Notes: generated by a model not told the origin, from the letters alone. Shown: positions 34,972 through 44,019, counted from the first letter of the stretch. The stretch is DNA of 64,000 nt from Dehalococcoidia bacterium (GCA_022826585.1 JAJDUR010000088.1:1-64000), one strand, 5' to 3'. Program-made: numbers and translations.

Positions 34972-36150
34972 ATGCCCGCTCTTGATGGCATGCGCGTGCT
35001 CGATATGACCCAGTACGAGGCCGGAACCTCGTGCACGCAGCTCCTCGGCTGGCTCGGCGCCGACGTCGTCAAAATCGAGTCGCCCCGCGGCGACCCCGGA
35101 CGCGGCGTGGTCGCCGCCGCCGGCCTCCCCCAGTACTTCCTCAACTACAACAGCAACAAGCGCAGCATCGTCATCAACCTCGCCTCCGAGGAGGGTCGCG
35201 ACCTGCTCCTGCGCATGGCGCCCGACTTCGACGTCTTCGTCGAGAACTACGGCCCCGGCGTCATCGAGAAGCTCAACCTCACCTACGACGTCATGAAGGA
35301 GGCCAACCCCTCCATCATCTACGCCCGCCTCAAGGGCTTCGGGCTGAGCGGCCCTTATTCCGGCTTCCCCTCCTACGACTGGGTGGCGCAGGCCGCGGGC
35401 GGCACCTTCTCCGTCACCGGCAACGCCGCCGGCCCGCCCACCCGCCCCGGCCCCACCATCGGCGATTCAGGCACGGGCGCCCAGCTCGCCCTCTCCATCA
35501 CCGCCGCCTACGTCCAGAAGCAGCGCACTGGCGAGGGGCAGTTCATCGAGATATCCATGCAGGAGGCCGTCACCCTCTTCATGCGCACCCTCGGCCTGCG
35601 GACCTGGGGCGAGGCTCCCCAGGAGCGCACCGGCAACGCTCGCGGCCCCGGCACCGACGTCTACCCCTGCAAGGGCGGCGGCCAGAACGACTACCTGTTC
35701 GTCATGGTGGTGACGACGGCCCAGTGGGATGCGTTCTGTACGACCATCGGCATGCCCGAGCTGGTCGCCGACCCCCGCTTCGAGACCCAGCGCGGCCGCT
35801 TCGAACACGGCGCCGAGTTCTACGACATCGTCAAGGAGTGGACCCTCGAGCGAACGAAGTACGAGGCCATGAAGGAGCTCGGCAGCGCCGGCGTCCCCTG
35901 CTCCGCCACCTTCGACACCTACGAGCTCTTCACCGACCCCCACCTGAGCGAGCGCGGCCTCGTCGAAGAGCTGGACCACCCCGAGCTCGGCACCGTGAAG
36001 GTGATGCGCATGCCCGCCCTGCTCTCGGGCTCCGACGTGCCCATGCAGGTCGCCCCCATGCTCGGCCAGCACACCCGCGAGGTCCTCGGCGGCCTCGACT
36101 TCACCGAGGACGAGATCGGCGGCCTCTTCGAGCGGGGCGTCATCGCCTGA
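34972..36150 (+). CDS. Family III CoA-transferase (CaiB/BaiF)
   Basis: Encodes 392 aa. Markers are ALDGMRVLDMTQYEAGTSCTQLLGWLGADVVKIESP and VFVENYGPGVIEKL. The catalytic Asp region is SGFPSYDWVAQAAGG and the C-terminal closing motif is GQHTREVLGGLDF. The enzyme moves CoA between carboxylic acids; the donor and acceptor cannot be named. GGAGG lies upstream of ATG 34972 and TATCAT (34939-34944) is a candidate -10. Confidence 0.93.
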   Translation: MPALDGMRVLDMTQYEAGTSCTQLLGWLGADVVKIESPRGDPGRGVVAAAGLPQYFLNYNSNKRSIVINLASEEGRDLLLRMAPDFDVFVENYGPGVIEKLNLTYDVMKEANPSIIYARLKGFGLSGPYSGFPSYDWVAQAAGGTFSVTGNAAGPPTRPGPTIGDSGTGAQLALSITAAYVQKQRTGEGQFIEISMQEAVTLFMRTLGLRTWGEAPQERTGNARGPGTDVYPCKGGGQNDYLFVMVVTTAQWDAFCTTIGMPELVADPRFETQRGRFEHGAEFYDIVKEWTLERTKYEAMKELGSAGVPCSATFDTYELFTDPHLSERGLVEELDHPELGTVKVMRMPALLSGSDVPMQVAPMLGQHTREVLGGLDFTEDEIGGLFERGVIA

Positions 36151-36155
36151 CGGCG

Positions 36156-36161
36156 TATCAT
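36156..36161 (+). promoter_or_regulatory. -10-like TATCAT for leaderless ThuA-like gene
   Basis: TATCAT ends 7 bases before ATG 36169, just after the CoA-transferase stop; no Shine-Dalgarno. Confidence 0.45.
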
Positions 36162-36168
36162 CGCGGCC

Positions 36169-36918
36169 ATGCCGCGTATCGATGCCTACCTCGTCGCCAA
36201 CGCTCGCTTCCACGACACCGACTTCGCCCGCCTGGAGCTGCTGAAGCTGCTCCACGAGGACGACGACGTGCGCGTCCGCGTCGGCGAATCCTTCGCCGAC
36301 ACCGAGGGAATCCGCGCCGCCGACATCCTCGTGACCTATACCTGCGACCTGCGCCCCGAACCCGAGGAGGAGGAGGCCCTGCACGACTTCGTCGCAGGCG
36401 GCGGGCGCTGGGTGGCGCTGCACGCCACCAACGCCCTCCTCGACTTCACGCCCGAGGGCATCATCGCACCCCGCATCTGCGACACCTTCATGGAGACGCT
36501 CGGCAGCCGCTTCCTCTCCCACCCCCCGACGCAGCCCTTCCAGGTGACGGTCACCGCTCCCGACCACCCCCTCGTCGCCGGCATCGAGCCCTTCGAGGCA
36601 TCCGACGAGATCTACCTGTGCGACTACTCCGAGGGCCTCACGCCCCTCCTCGAGACGCGCTTCACCGGGAAGTTCGAGGCGGGCTACGTCGAGAACGACT
36701 GGCCCGACGACGACCCCCGCCTCATCGCCTACCTGCGCGAGCTGGGTGCGGGCGCCGTCTTCTACCTCACCCTCGGCCACTCCTGCGGCAAGTACGACAT
36801 GCAGCCGCTCGTGGAAGAAGCCCCGATCATGCGCGGCTCCTGGGAGCTCCCCGTCTTCTACGAGCTCGTCCGCCGCGGCCTCGCCTGGGCCAAGGAGCCG
36901 GCAAAGGCGTCTGCGTAG
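36169..36918 (+). CDS. ThuA-like (trehalose utilisation/GATase1-like) protein
   Basis: Encodes 249 aa. The flavodoxin-like fold of ThuA proteins is indicated by DILVTYTCDLRPEPEEEEALHDFVAGGGRWVALHATNA, the HPL motif in APDHPLVAGIEPF, and YLTLGHSCGKYDM. Proteins of this type are often linked to sugar metabolism; no catalytic Cys nucleophile is evident. Its own -10 suggests it is not strictly dependent on the upstream CoA-transferase. Substrate unknown. Confidence 0.82.
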   Translation: MPRIDAYLVANARFHDTDFARLELLKLLHEDDDVRVRVGESFADTEGIRAADILVTYTCDLRPEPEEEEALHDFVAGGGRWVALHATNALLDFTPEGIIAPRICDTFMETLGSRFLSHPPTQPFQVTVTAPDHPLVAGIEPFEASDEIYLCDYSEGLTPLLETRFTGKFEAGYVENDWPDDDPRLIAYLRELGAGAVFYLTLGHSCGKYDMQPLVEEAPIMRGSWELPVFYELVRRGLAWAKEPAKASA

Positions 36919-36965
36919 GTTCTCTGGAATGCACTTGCTGAGCCAAACCAACAAGGAACAGGCGA

Positions 36966-38030
36966 ATGAAATGGATTGATGCTGCCTACGTGGTGTTACG
37001 GGAAGCTGGGGAGCCGCTCGACAAGCGCGAACTATCTGACCGAATCTTGGAACGCGGCCTGCTGAAAACCAACGGGAAGACGCCCTGGGAGACAGTTCGT
37101 GCTCGCATTCAAACCGACATCAATGAGAAAGCGGAAGCATCCCGCTTTCGGCAGGTCGGCCACTCGTTCACCCTTCGAGAACACCACGCTGCCCCTCAGA
37201 CGCCGGGGCTTCCTGAGCACAGTCCCGCTCCCGAGCCACGGTTGGGGAGCAAGGCGACAGCCGGGACAAGGGCGGCGGCCACCCGAGCGGGATCGGCGAT
37301 GTCGTTTGCGGACGCAGCCGAAGAAGTCCTCCAGAGGTCAGGCTCTCGCGAACCGATGCACTACGAAGAGATTACGAAGCGTGCGATTGACCGAGGTCTC
37401 ATTCGTCCGGAAGGTAAGACGCCCGCGACTTCCCTTAACGCCATCATCGGAACCGAGATTCGACAACGGGAGGCTAGGGGTGAACAGCACCGCTTTGTTA
37501 GGCATGGCAGGGGTCTTCTTGGACTGACCGAGTGGCTGCCTCTGGGGCTCGCTACGGAGATCGCGGATCACAATCGTGAGGTGCGAACGAAGCTGCTTCA
37601 GCGGGCCAAGGAGGGGTCACCCGCCGACTTCGAACAACTCGTGCGCACACTCTTGTTGAAGATGGGCTTCGATGCGGAAGTGACCAACCTGAGCGGGGAC
37701 GGTGGCATTGATGTGCGGGGCACGCTCGTCGTTGCCAACGTTGTGCGGATCCGGATGGCGGTGCAGGCCAAGAGGTGGAAGGCCAATGTACCGGCACCCG
37801 TTGTTCAACAGGTGCGTGGCAGCTTGGACACCCACGAGCAAGGTCTCATCATCACGACCAGTGACTTTAGTTCCGGTGCGCGGAAGGAGGCAGAGCGCGT
37901 CGGTGCCTCTCACCCTATTGCGTTGATGAATGGTGAGCAGCTGGCGGATCTCCTTGCGGAGCATGAGATTGGCATGGAACGACAGTCACATACCCTATTC
38001 CGGCTCGTTGAGTCGGACATGGAAACGTAG
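36966..38030 (+). CDS. Mrr-like restriction endonuclease with two HARE-HTH domains
   Basis: Encodes 354 aa. Residues 1-75 and about 112-190 are two HB1/ASXL (HARE) helix-turn-helix domains (WIDAAYVVLREAGEPLDKREL; FADAAEEVLQRSGSREPMHY), joined by a Pro/Ala linker. Residues about 215-340 are an Mrr-type PD-(D/E)XK domain with GDGGIDVRG (D249) and VQAKRW (Q267-x-K269). Mrr enzymes cut DNA carrying foreign modified bases. GC is lower than neighbours: 33 of 60 bases in 37441-37500 against 44 of 60 in 35041-35100, consistent with transfer. Confidence 0.88.
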   Translation: MKWIDAAYVVLREAGEPLDKRELSDRILERGLLKTNGKTPWETVRARIQTDINEKAEASRFRQVGHSFTLREHHAAPQTPGLPEHSPAPEPRLGSKATAGTRAAATRAGSAMSFADAAEEVLQRSGSREPMHYEEITKRAIDRGLIRPEGKTPATSLNAIIGTEIRQREARGEQHRFVRHGRGLLGLTEWLPLGLATEIADHNREVRTKLLQRAKEGSPADFEQLVRTLLLKMGFDAEVTNLSGDGGIDVRGTLVVANVVRIRMAVQAKRWKANVPAPVVQQVRGSLDTHEQGLIITTSDFSSGARKEAERVGASHPIALMNGEQLADLLAEHEIGMERQSHTLFRLVESDMET

Positions 38031-38046
38031 CTTCAGCCTCCCTCCC

Positions 38047-38829
38047 CTAGGCCATCATCGCCCCGTCGACCGGCAGCCAGACGCCGCTGATGTACGACGC
38101 CTCGTCCGACACCAGGAAGGTGACCGCGTTCGCGATTTCGTCGGGCGTGCCAAGGCGGCCGCCGTCCAGCGTCGGGCCGGTGCTCCCGCCGCGACCGCCG
38201 ACGGGCTCGTCCTGGTCGCGGTACAGCTCTGCCGCCTCCGCTGCCGCGGTGTGCAGCATGGGCGTGTCGATCGTGCCAGGGCAGATCGCGTTCACGCGCA
38301 CGCCCTGGGGGCCGTACGCCCGCGCCAGCGAGCGCGTCAGGTTGATGACGCCGGCCTTCGTCGAGCCGTACAACCCCTGCAGCGGCACCCCGTGCAGCGC
38401 CGAGACCGACGACGTGTTCACGATCGCGCCGCCGCCCGACGTGATCATGTGGCGGATGGCGACGCGGCAGCCCAGCATCACCCCCCGCAGGTTGACCCCC
38501 ATCATCTGGTCCCACTTCTCCATCGGGTCGTTGATGGAGTCGAACCAGAAGTGGATGGCGGCGTTGTTGTGGAGAACGTCCAGCCCGCCCAGCTCGTTGA
38601 CGGCGTAGGCCCCGACCGCTTCCCAGTCCGCCTCGCTCGCCGCGTCCGCGTGGATGTAGTGGACATCGCCGCCGGCCGCCTTGATCGCGTCGATGGCGGC
38701 GTGGCCGGCCTCGTCGTTCACGTCGGTGCCGATCACCCGCGCGCCCTCGCGCGCCCAGCGCCTCGCGACCGCCTCCCCCATGCCCATGCCAACTCCGGTG
38801 ACGATCCCGACCTTGCCTTCCAGGAGCAT
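38047..38829 (-). CDS. Short-chain dehydrogenase/reductase
   Basis: Encodes 260 aa, classical SDR. The cofactor loop is TGVGMGMG, followed by HNNAA (NNAG-like), the Ser in VNTSSVSA and Tyr-x3-Lys in LYGSTKAG, then NAICPGTIDTPM. A ten-residue insertion near PVGGRGGSTGPTLDGG is unusual. GGAGGG precedes ATG 38829. Divergent from the Rieske oxygenase across 167 bases; an oxygenase-dehydrogenase pair in one catabolic route is plausible. Substrate unknown. Confidence 0.9.
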   Translation of the reverse strand: MLLEGKVGIVTGVGMGMGEAVARRWAREGARVIGTDVNDEAGHAAIDAIKAAGGDVHYIHADAASEADWEAVGAYAVNELGGLDVLHNNAAIHFWFDSINDPMEKWDQMMGVNLRGVMLGCRVAIRHMITSGGGAIVNTSSVSALHGVPLQGLYGSTKAGVINLTRSLARAYGPQGVRVNAICPGTIDTPMLHTAAAEAAELYRDQDEPVGGRGGSTGPTLDGGRLGTPDEIANAVTFLVSDEASYISGVWLPVDGAMMA

Positions 38830-38996
38830 CGTGCTCCCTCCTTCTCACTCGTGAGTCGCCGCCCGTCGGCGGCGTGCGCGTCAGCCTACCCCATGCGGAC
38901 GGGCCCGCGGGAAGCCCCCAATTCCCGCCCTCGCTCTGCTACGATCCGGCGCGAAACCGCAGACCCTATGACGGTCTCGAATCGAGGGCTCTCACC

Positions 38997-40637
38997 ATGA
39001 CCGAAACCCTGACCGGCACCAACCGCTCCGCGGGCGTTGCCTACACCCAGCTCCTCGCCGAGGACAGCCACCCCGTACCCGAGTATCTGCTCCGCGACTC
39101 CCCGCTCGAGGAGGGTGAGCCCACCCTCGTCCCCGTCGAGCGCTACACCTCGCGCGAGTGGCACGACCTCGAGATGGAGAAGCTCTGGAAGCGCGTCTGG
39201 CAGATGGCCTGCCACGAGGACGACATTCCCGACGTGGGCGACTACCTCGTCTACGACGTCGCCCACCTCTCCTATCTCGTCGTGCGCGTCGGCGAGGAAG
39301 AGTTCAAGGCGTACCACAACGCTTGCCTCCATCGCGGCCGCCTCCTCCGCCAGGAAGACGGCAAGCGCGCCCGCGACCTGCGCTGCGCCTTCCACGGCTG
39401 GACCTGGAACCTCGACGGCTCCCTCAAGGAGATTCCCTGCCAGTGGGACTTCCCCTACGTGAACCCCGATGAGCAGACGCTCCCCGAGGTCAAGGTCGCG
39501 CGCTGGGGCGGGTTCATCTTCATCAACCCCGATCCCGACGCCGAGCCCTTCGAGGACTTCGTGGGCGACCTGGAGAGCCACTTCACGCTCCTCCCCTACG
39601 AGAAGCGCTACAAGGAGGCGCACGTCGCCAAGGTGCTGCGCTGCAACTGGAAGGTGGCGCAGGAAGCCTTCATGGAGGCCTACCACGTCGTCGCCACCCA
39701 CCCCCAGATCCTGGCGGGCATCTGCGACGCCAACTCCAAGTACGACGTCTTCGGGAACTACGCCCGTGCCATCACGCCCAACGGCGTCCCCAGCCCCCAC
39801 CTCTCCAACGTCGTCCAGGAGGAGCCGCTCCCCGACACGAGCCCCTTCAAGATGCGGCATCCTCTCACCAACGCCATCTACGACACCCAGCCCGACAGCA
39901 CCGTGCTGGTCACCGCTCCCGACGGGCGCTCCGGTCTCTTCACCGAAGGCGGCAGCTGGATCAGCGGCGACCTCGGCGAGGCTGACCCGCACATGTGCCA
40001 GTGGCTCGCGGGCAAGCAGCTCGAGACCGACGACCAGTACTGGGAGAACCGCCGCGGCAACGGCGCCTCCGGGGACGACGGCGCCGACGAGCCGGCCGAG
40101 GCCGAGAGCGCCGCGGAAGAGCTCGACAAGCGCATGGAGCAGATGACGGCAGCGCCCTCCAACGGCGCCTCCGTCCGCGAGATTGGCGCCGCCGCCATGC
40201 GCGAGGGCCTGCGTCCCGTCCTCGGCGACCTGATGGACAACGTCCCCGACGCGGAGTTGAACGACAGCATCTACTTCACGCTGTTCCCCAACTTCCATCC
40301 GTGGGGCTCGTTCAACCGGATCGTCTACCGCTTCCGGCCGAACGGAAACAACCCGGACGAGAGCATCATGGAGTGCCTCTACCTGGCGCCCTACCCGCAG
40401 GACGGCGAGCGGCCCCCCGCCGCCCCCATCCACTGGATCGACGTCGACGACGACTGGACCGAGGCGCCCGAGCTGGGAATGCTCGCCCGCGTCTTCAACC
40501 AGGACACCTACAACCTTCCCCGCGTGCAGCTCGGCCTGCACGCCACGAAGAAGGAGTTCGTGCAGTTCGGGAACTACGGCGAGACCAAGATCCGCCACTT
40601 CCACGCGCTGCTCGAGAACTGGGTCTCGCGGGAATAG
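38997..40637 (+). CDS. Rieske non-haem iron oxygenase, large subunit
   Basis: Encodes 546 aa. The Rieske [2Fe-2S] ligands are C110-x-H112 (ACLHRG) and C130-x2-H133 (CAFHGW). The catalytic domain holds the mononuclear iron site in EAFMEAYHVVATHPQ. The protein is about 100 residues longer than typical alpha subunits because of an acidic, Ala/Glu-rich insertion at about 335-430. It should hydroxylate or demethylate an aromatic or aliphatic substrate with a separate reductase. TACGAT at 38940-38945 is a candidate -10. Confidence 0.9.
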   Translation: MTETLTGTNRSAGVAYTQLLAEDSHPVPEYLLRDSPLEEGEPTLVPVERYTSREWHDLEMEKLWKRVWQMACHEDDIPDVGDYLVYDVAHLSYLVVRVGEEEFKAYHNACLHRGRLLRQEDGKRARDLRCAFHGWTWNLDGSLKEIPCQWDFPYVNPDEQTLPEVKVARWGGFIFINPDPDAEPFEDFVGDLESHFTLLPYEKRYKEAHVAKVLRCNWKVAQEAFMEAYHVVATHPQILAGICDANSKYDVFGNYARAITPNGVPSPHLSNVVQEEPLPDTSPFKMRHPLTNAIYDTQPDSTVLVTAPDGRSGLFTEGGSWISGDLGEADPHMCQWLAGKQLETDDQYWENRRGNGASGDDGADEPAEAESAAEELDKRMEQMTAAPSNGASVREIGAAAMREGLRPVLGDLMDNVPDAELNDSIYFTLFPNFHPWGSFNRIVYRFRPNGNNPDESIMECLYLAPYPQDGERPPAAPIHWIDVDDDWTEAPELGMLARVFNQDTYNLPRVQLGLHATKKEFVQFGNYGETKIRHFHALLENWVSRE

Positions 40638-40664
40638 CCCCCCGCGCCATCGCCGAATCCGACC

Positions 40665-40689
40665 GGAGGGGCGGCCTGGCCGCCCCTCC
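40665..40689 (+). terminator. Strong GC hairpin after the Rieske gene
   Basis: GGAGGGGCGGC (40665-40675) and GCCGCCCCTCC (40679-40689) form a perfect 11-bp stem with a 3-base loop, 28 bases after the stop codon. Only TTC follows, not a long T-run. Confidence 0.55.
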
Positions 40690-40739
40690 TTCATGGTCGG
40701 GTGCTGGCAAGGCCGCCACCGAAACGGCATCATGGACAC

Positions 40740-40889
40740 ATGAGCGAGAAGGCAGACAAGGCGCAGGCGACGCCATCGGCACCGAAACCGAAAGTTGAGA
40801 TACCACCGCCGTCGGAAAAGCCTCCTCATGTCACGCCGAGAGGCTATCCCCGGACCTTCCCCGCGCCCGTGTCGCCACCGGGCGACTGA
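40740..40889 (+). CDS. Possible 49-aa proline-rich peptide
   Basis: ATG 40740 opens a 49-codon frame rich in Lys, Pro and Ala (APKPKVEIPPPSEKPP). Base composition is less GC-rich than the surroundings, and its TGA abuts the convergent stop at 40890. No promoter, Shine-Dalgarno or family is evident; it may not be translated. Confidence 0.3.
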   Translation: MSEKADKAQATPSAPKPKVEIPPPSEKPPHVTPRGYPRTFPAPVSPPGD

Positions 40890-41423
40890 CTAGTGGGCTA
40901 GCGCGATTGTCAGGGTCGCGCCCACAACCGCCACTTCCCCCAGGAACAGGAACGTCTGCCGTCTGACGAACCGCGCGGTTCTTCCCAGTTCCCGCTCCGC
41001 GACCGGCTGAATCCGCTCGATGTACTCGCGTGCCACCCAGAGTGCGATCTGCTCGTCGCTCCACCTGGACTCCTCCTGGTCGACGAGGGCTGCGAGGTCC
41101 AGCACATCGGGTGCGTCGGGAACGACTGCTGCGCGCTCGGCCAGCACGGCGTAGATGGTCGACATGCCGAACAGAATGAGCGCCACCACTGAGCCGATCC
41201 AGAGACCCGCTGGCAGGTCTTCCGAGAGAGCAAGAAGCGCTGCCGAGGCCGTCACGGCGAGGGCGCCGATGCTGAGGTAAGCGCGTGACTGTTGTCGGAG
41301 GTGGTCGACTGAGACCAATACGTTGTTGTTCAGCCGCACCATCTGCTCAAGCAGCAGGCGCGCGCCCGGGATTGCGACATCGCCGGCCGGAGTTCCTGAT
41401 TCGCCTGCGCCACCATTGCTCAC
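40890..41423 (-). CDS. Small membrane protein with three hydrophobic segments, unknown family
   Basis: Encodes 177 aa from GTG 41423 (181 from ATG 41435). An N-terminal soluble stretch (LLLEQMVRLNNNVLVSVDHLRQQSR) is followed by two membrane helices (about 50-68 and 75-97), a charged middle part (VDQEESRWSDEQIALWVAREY) and a C-terminal helix. TATGGT ends 7 bases before GTG 41423, which I prefer. The layout superficially recalls 2TM effectors of nucleotide-signalling defence (SLATT/Pycsar type), but no diagnostic motif was found. Confidence 0.6.
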   Translation of the reverse strand: MSNGGAGESGTPAGDVAIPGARLLLEQMVRLNNNVLVSVDHLRQQSRAYLSIGALAVTASAALLALSEDLPAGLWIGSVVALILFGMSTIYAVLAERAAVVPDAPDVLDLAALVDQEESRWSDEQIALWVAREYIERIQPVAERELGRTARFVRRQTFLFLGEVAVVGATLTIALAH

Positions 41424-41430
41424 GGCACCT

Positions 41431-41436
41431 ACCATA
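41431..41436 (-). promoter_or_regulatory. -10-like TATGGT for the 177-aa membrane protein
   Basis: Minus-strand TATGGT contains the first ATG and ends 7 bases before GTG 41423. Confidence 0.35.
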
Positions 41437-41468
41437 CCGAGAGCGGCCGCAACGAACGACCCGGGAAA

Positions 41469-42263
41469 TCAGCGCTGCAGCCAGCGGTAGTGGAGCTCGC
41501 TCGCCCACGCCGTAAGCCCCGGGAATACCTCCGCGAGCACGTTCGCGATTCGCATCAGCGGCTGCAGGTGCACCTCCGCCGAGGGGCGTTGCACCGACCG
41601 CACGATCGCCCGTGCGACCTGCCCCGGCGTCTGCACGGGGCCGAGGGGCGCCGGGACGTACTCGGACGAGTATGAGGGCGCGTTCGCGAAGAACTCCGTG
41701 TCGGTGCTCGCCGGCAGCACCAGCGACACGCTCACGCCCGACCCCGCCAGTTCCCCTCGCAGCGCCTGCGTGAGGCCGGTCAGCGCGAACTTGCTGGCCG
41801 CGTAGGCCCCGTGATACGGCCAGCTCCGCTTCCCCACCACCGACCCGACGTTCACGATGTGCCCCGACCGCTGCCGCCGCATGTGCGGCAGGACGGCGCG
41901 GATCGCCTGGTGCGTGCCGAGCACGTTCGTCTCCAGCAGGTCGCGGAACGCCTCCTCGGGTGTGTCCTCGATACGGCCGTAGAGGCCGAAGCCGGCGTTG
42001 TTCACGAGCACGTCGATGCGCCCGAAGTTAGCCATCGCCGCCTCCACCAGCGCCTCCACCTCCTCGCGCCGGCGCACGTCGCAGCGAATGGCCAGCGTCT
42101 CCACCCCGAAGCGCTCCTCGAGGCGTTCCGCCAGCCGCTGGAGTCGCTCCTGCGATCGCGCCGCCAGCACCACGCTCGCGCCTTCCCGCGCGAAGCGCAC
42201 CGCCGTCGCCCGACCGATGCCCGAGCTTGCCCCGGTGATGATGACGACGGGCGCGGCGGGCAT
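41469..42263 (-). CDS. Short-chain dehydrogenase, last gene of the hopanoid operon
   Basis: Encodes 264 aa. Classical SDR motifs are TGASSGIGRA, NNAGFGLYG, NVGSVVGKRSWPYHG and YAASK (Tyr-x3-Lys). Its ATG overlaps the hpnG stop by one base (TGATG), so it is translated from the same mRNA as hpnG. That location makes it a candidate reductase or dehydrogenase acting on the ribosyl- or formyl-hopane side chain. This role is inference; the sequence alone says only SDR. Nothing follows in the operon before the stop. Confidence 0.85.
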   Translation of the reverse strand: MPAAPVVIITGASSGIGRATAVRFAREGASVVLAARSQERLQRLAERLEERFGVETLAIRCDVRRREEVEALVEAAMANFGRIDVLVNNAGFGLYGRIEDTPEEAFRDLLETNVLGTHQAIRAVLPHMRRQRSGHIVNVGSVVGKRSWPYHGAYAASKFALTGLTQALRGELAGSGVSVSLVLPASTDTEFFANAPSYSSEYVPAPLGPVQTPGQVARAIVRSVQRPSAEVHLQPLMRIANVLAEVFPGLTAWASELHYRWLQR

Positions 42264-42943
42264 CAGGCCAGCAGGTCGTCGCCGAGGGGGACCGTGTCGC
42301 GGGCCACGCGCGCCACGACCGGCGTGCCCGCGCGCAATGCCCGAAGGGCCGGCCAGAGGGCCAGTCCCAGCCTCCCGCCCGCGATCCACTCGTGCGGCCG
42401 CAGCGCCATCCGGAACGCCGTCCCGAAATCGGCTTCCCCGTTCCAGTCGTGCAGGGAACCCGGCAGCGACATCGTGGCGGGGTCGATGATCGCCCGCAGC
42501 GCCATCCAGTTCGCCCCGTGCTCGGTGGCCGTGCGCGCAAATGCGGCGGTCTCCATGTCGGCCCCGGCCGCGCCGTGGATGTTCCAGAGGTCGCGCTTCG
42601 CGTCGCGCGTCGCCACCGGCTTCGGGACCGTTACGAGCCGCGAGCAGACGAACCGCGACCCTTCGTTCCGCATCGCCCGGCGGGCGCTCGAGAGGGTCGT
42701 CTCGGGCGGCTGAAGCCCCTCACCCGCCTCGTCCAGCACTTCCCGCGCCAGGATCAGGTCCCCCGTCCGGAGCGAGGGGTCGAGCCCGCCGCAGAGCCCG
42801 GCGATGAGCACGGTGTCCGGCTTCTGCTCCTGCAGCAGCGTCGCGAGCGCGCGTTCGCCCGCCTCACCCGTGCCGGTGATCTGGCACCCCGACCCGATCG
42901 CGCGCGCCTCGCGCGCCGTGGGCGCCACGATGAGCAGGCTCAC
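42263..42943 (-). CDS. hpnG: Hopanoid-associated phosphorylase/nucleosidase
   Basis: Encodes 226 aa from GTG 42943. The nucleoside-phosphorylase-like fold is shown by LLIVAPTAREARAIG, TVLIAGLCGGLDPSLRTGDLIL and GAAGADMETAAFARTA (the substrate-binding ME). In hopanoid clusters HpnG releases adenine from adenosylhopane, giving a ribosylhopane product. It overlaps hpnH by GTGA and the SDR by TGATG, so all three are translationally coupled. Confidence 0.88.
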   Translation of the reverse strand: MSLLIVAPTAREARAIGSGCQITGTGEAGERALATLLQEQKPDTVLIAGLCGGLDPSLRTGDLILAREVLDEAGEGLQPPETTLSSARRAMRNEGSRFVCSRLVTVPKPVATRDAKRDLWNIHGAAGADMETAAFARTATEHGANWMALRAIIDPATMSLPGSLHDWNGEADFGTAFRMALRPHEWIAGGRLGLALWPALRALRAGTPVVARVARDTVPLGDDLLA

Positions 42944-43965
42944 GAACTGCCGCGGCCGCCCATCGTGCCCAGCGCCGCGCGGACGCCCTCGAGCGGGCTC
43001 GCCATGGTTGCGCCCACCGCCGTGGCCTCGTAGCCGCAGTGCGCCATGCAGTTCGTGCAGCGCGCATCCCGCCCGTAGCCGTACCGCTCCCACTCCGTCT
43101 CTTCGATCAGCTCGACGAAGCTCTCGGCGTAGCTCTCGTTCATCAGGTAGCAGGGACGCTGCCAGCCCAGCACGCTGCGCGTCGGGTTGCCCCAGGCCGT
43201 GCACTGCATCGCCCGCTTCCCCTGCAGGAAGTCGAGGAACACCGGCGTGTGGAAGAACCGCCAGCGGCGCCGGTCGGGAGAATCCAGGATCGACTTGAAC
43301 GTCGAGATCATCTCCGGGCGCTTCAGGAACACGCTCTGGTTCGGCGCCTTGGGGTAGTCGTACCCCGGCGAGACCATCATCCCGTCCACGTTCAGGTCGT
43401 CCATCAGGAAGTTGAACAGGTCGCCCATCTCCGTGGGCGAGCTGTCGTTGAACACGGTTGTGTTCGTGCTCACGCGGTAGCCCTGCTCCTTCGCCAGGCG
43501 AATGGCGTTCACCGCCTTGTCGAACACGCCATCGCGGTCCACGGCCTTGTCGTGCTGCTCGCGCAGCCCGTCCATGTGCACGCTGACGGTGAGGTAGGGC
43601 GAGGGCTTTAGCTTCGGCAGCCAGCGCTCGAGCAGGATCGCGTTCGTGCAGAGGTACACGAACTTCTTCCGCTCGATCAGCCCCCCCACGATCTCGTCGA
43701 TCTGGGGGTGGATGAGCGGTTCCCCGCCCGCGATGGAGACGACCGGCGCGCCGCACTCGTCGGCTGCTTCCCAGCACTCCTCCGGGGAGAGGTACGTGTT
43801 CAGGATCTCTTCTGGATGCTGGATCTTCCCGCAGCCCTCGCATTCGAGGTTGCAGCGATACAGCGGCTCCAGCATGAGCACGAGGGGATAGCGCTCCTTG
43901 CGAAGCAGCTTCTGCTTCAGCAGGTAACGGCTGACGGCGAACGCCTGGCGAAGGGGGATACCCAT
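42940..43965 (-). CDS. hpnH: Adenosylhopane synthase, radical SAM
   Basis: Encodes 341 aa. The radical-SAM cluster is C38-x3-C42-x2-C45 (CNLECEGCGKIQHPEEIL). Family stretches are SIAGGEPLIHPQI, VSVHMDGLREQHD and PCYLMNESYAES, with an extra C-terminal Cys group (ARCTNCMAHCGYEA). HpnH joins the 5'-deoxyadenosyl radical to diploptene, the first step of C35 hopanoid synthesis. GGAGGAG precedes ATG 43965. Upstream lies hpnE with 54 bases between. Confidence 0.95.
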   Translation of the reverse strand: MGIPLRQAFAVSRYLLKQKLLRKERYPLVLMLEPLYRCNLECEGCGKIQHPEEILNTYLSPEECWEAADECGAPVVSIAGGEPLIHPQIDEIVGGLIERKKFVYLCTNAILLERWLPKLKPSPYLTVSVHMDGLREQHDKAVDRDGVFDKAVNAIRLAKEQGYRVSTNTTVFNDSSPTEMGDLFNFLMDDLNVDGMMVSPGYDYPKAPNQSVFLKRPEMISTFKSILDSPDRRRWRFFHTPVFLDFLQGKRAMQCTAWGNPTRSVLGWQRPCYLMNESYAESFVELIEETEWERYGYGRDARCTNCMAHCGYEATAVGATMASPLEGVRAALGTMGGRGSS

Positions 43966-44019
43966 CCTGACTCCTCCGGGGAACTGGCGGCACAGCATAC
44001 GGAGCCAGGGGCGCGAAGG

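Noticed and set aside
40890..41423. Assignment as a SLATT/Pycsar-type defence effector
   Set aside because: Only the two-helix layout is similar; no cyclase or nucleotide-sensor gene is adjacent and no diagnostic motif was found.
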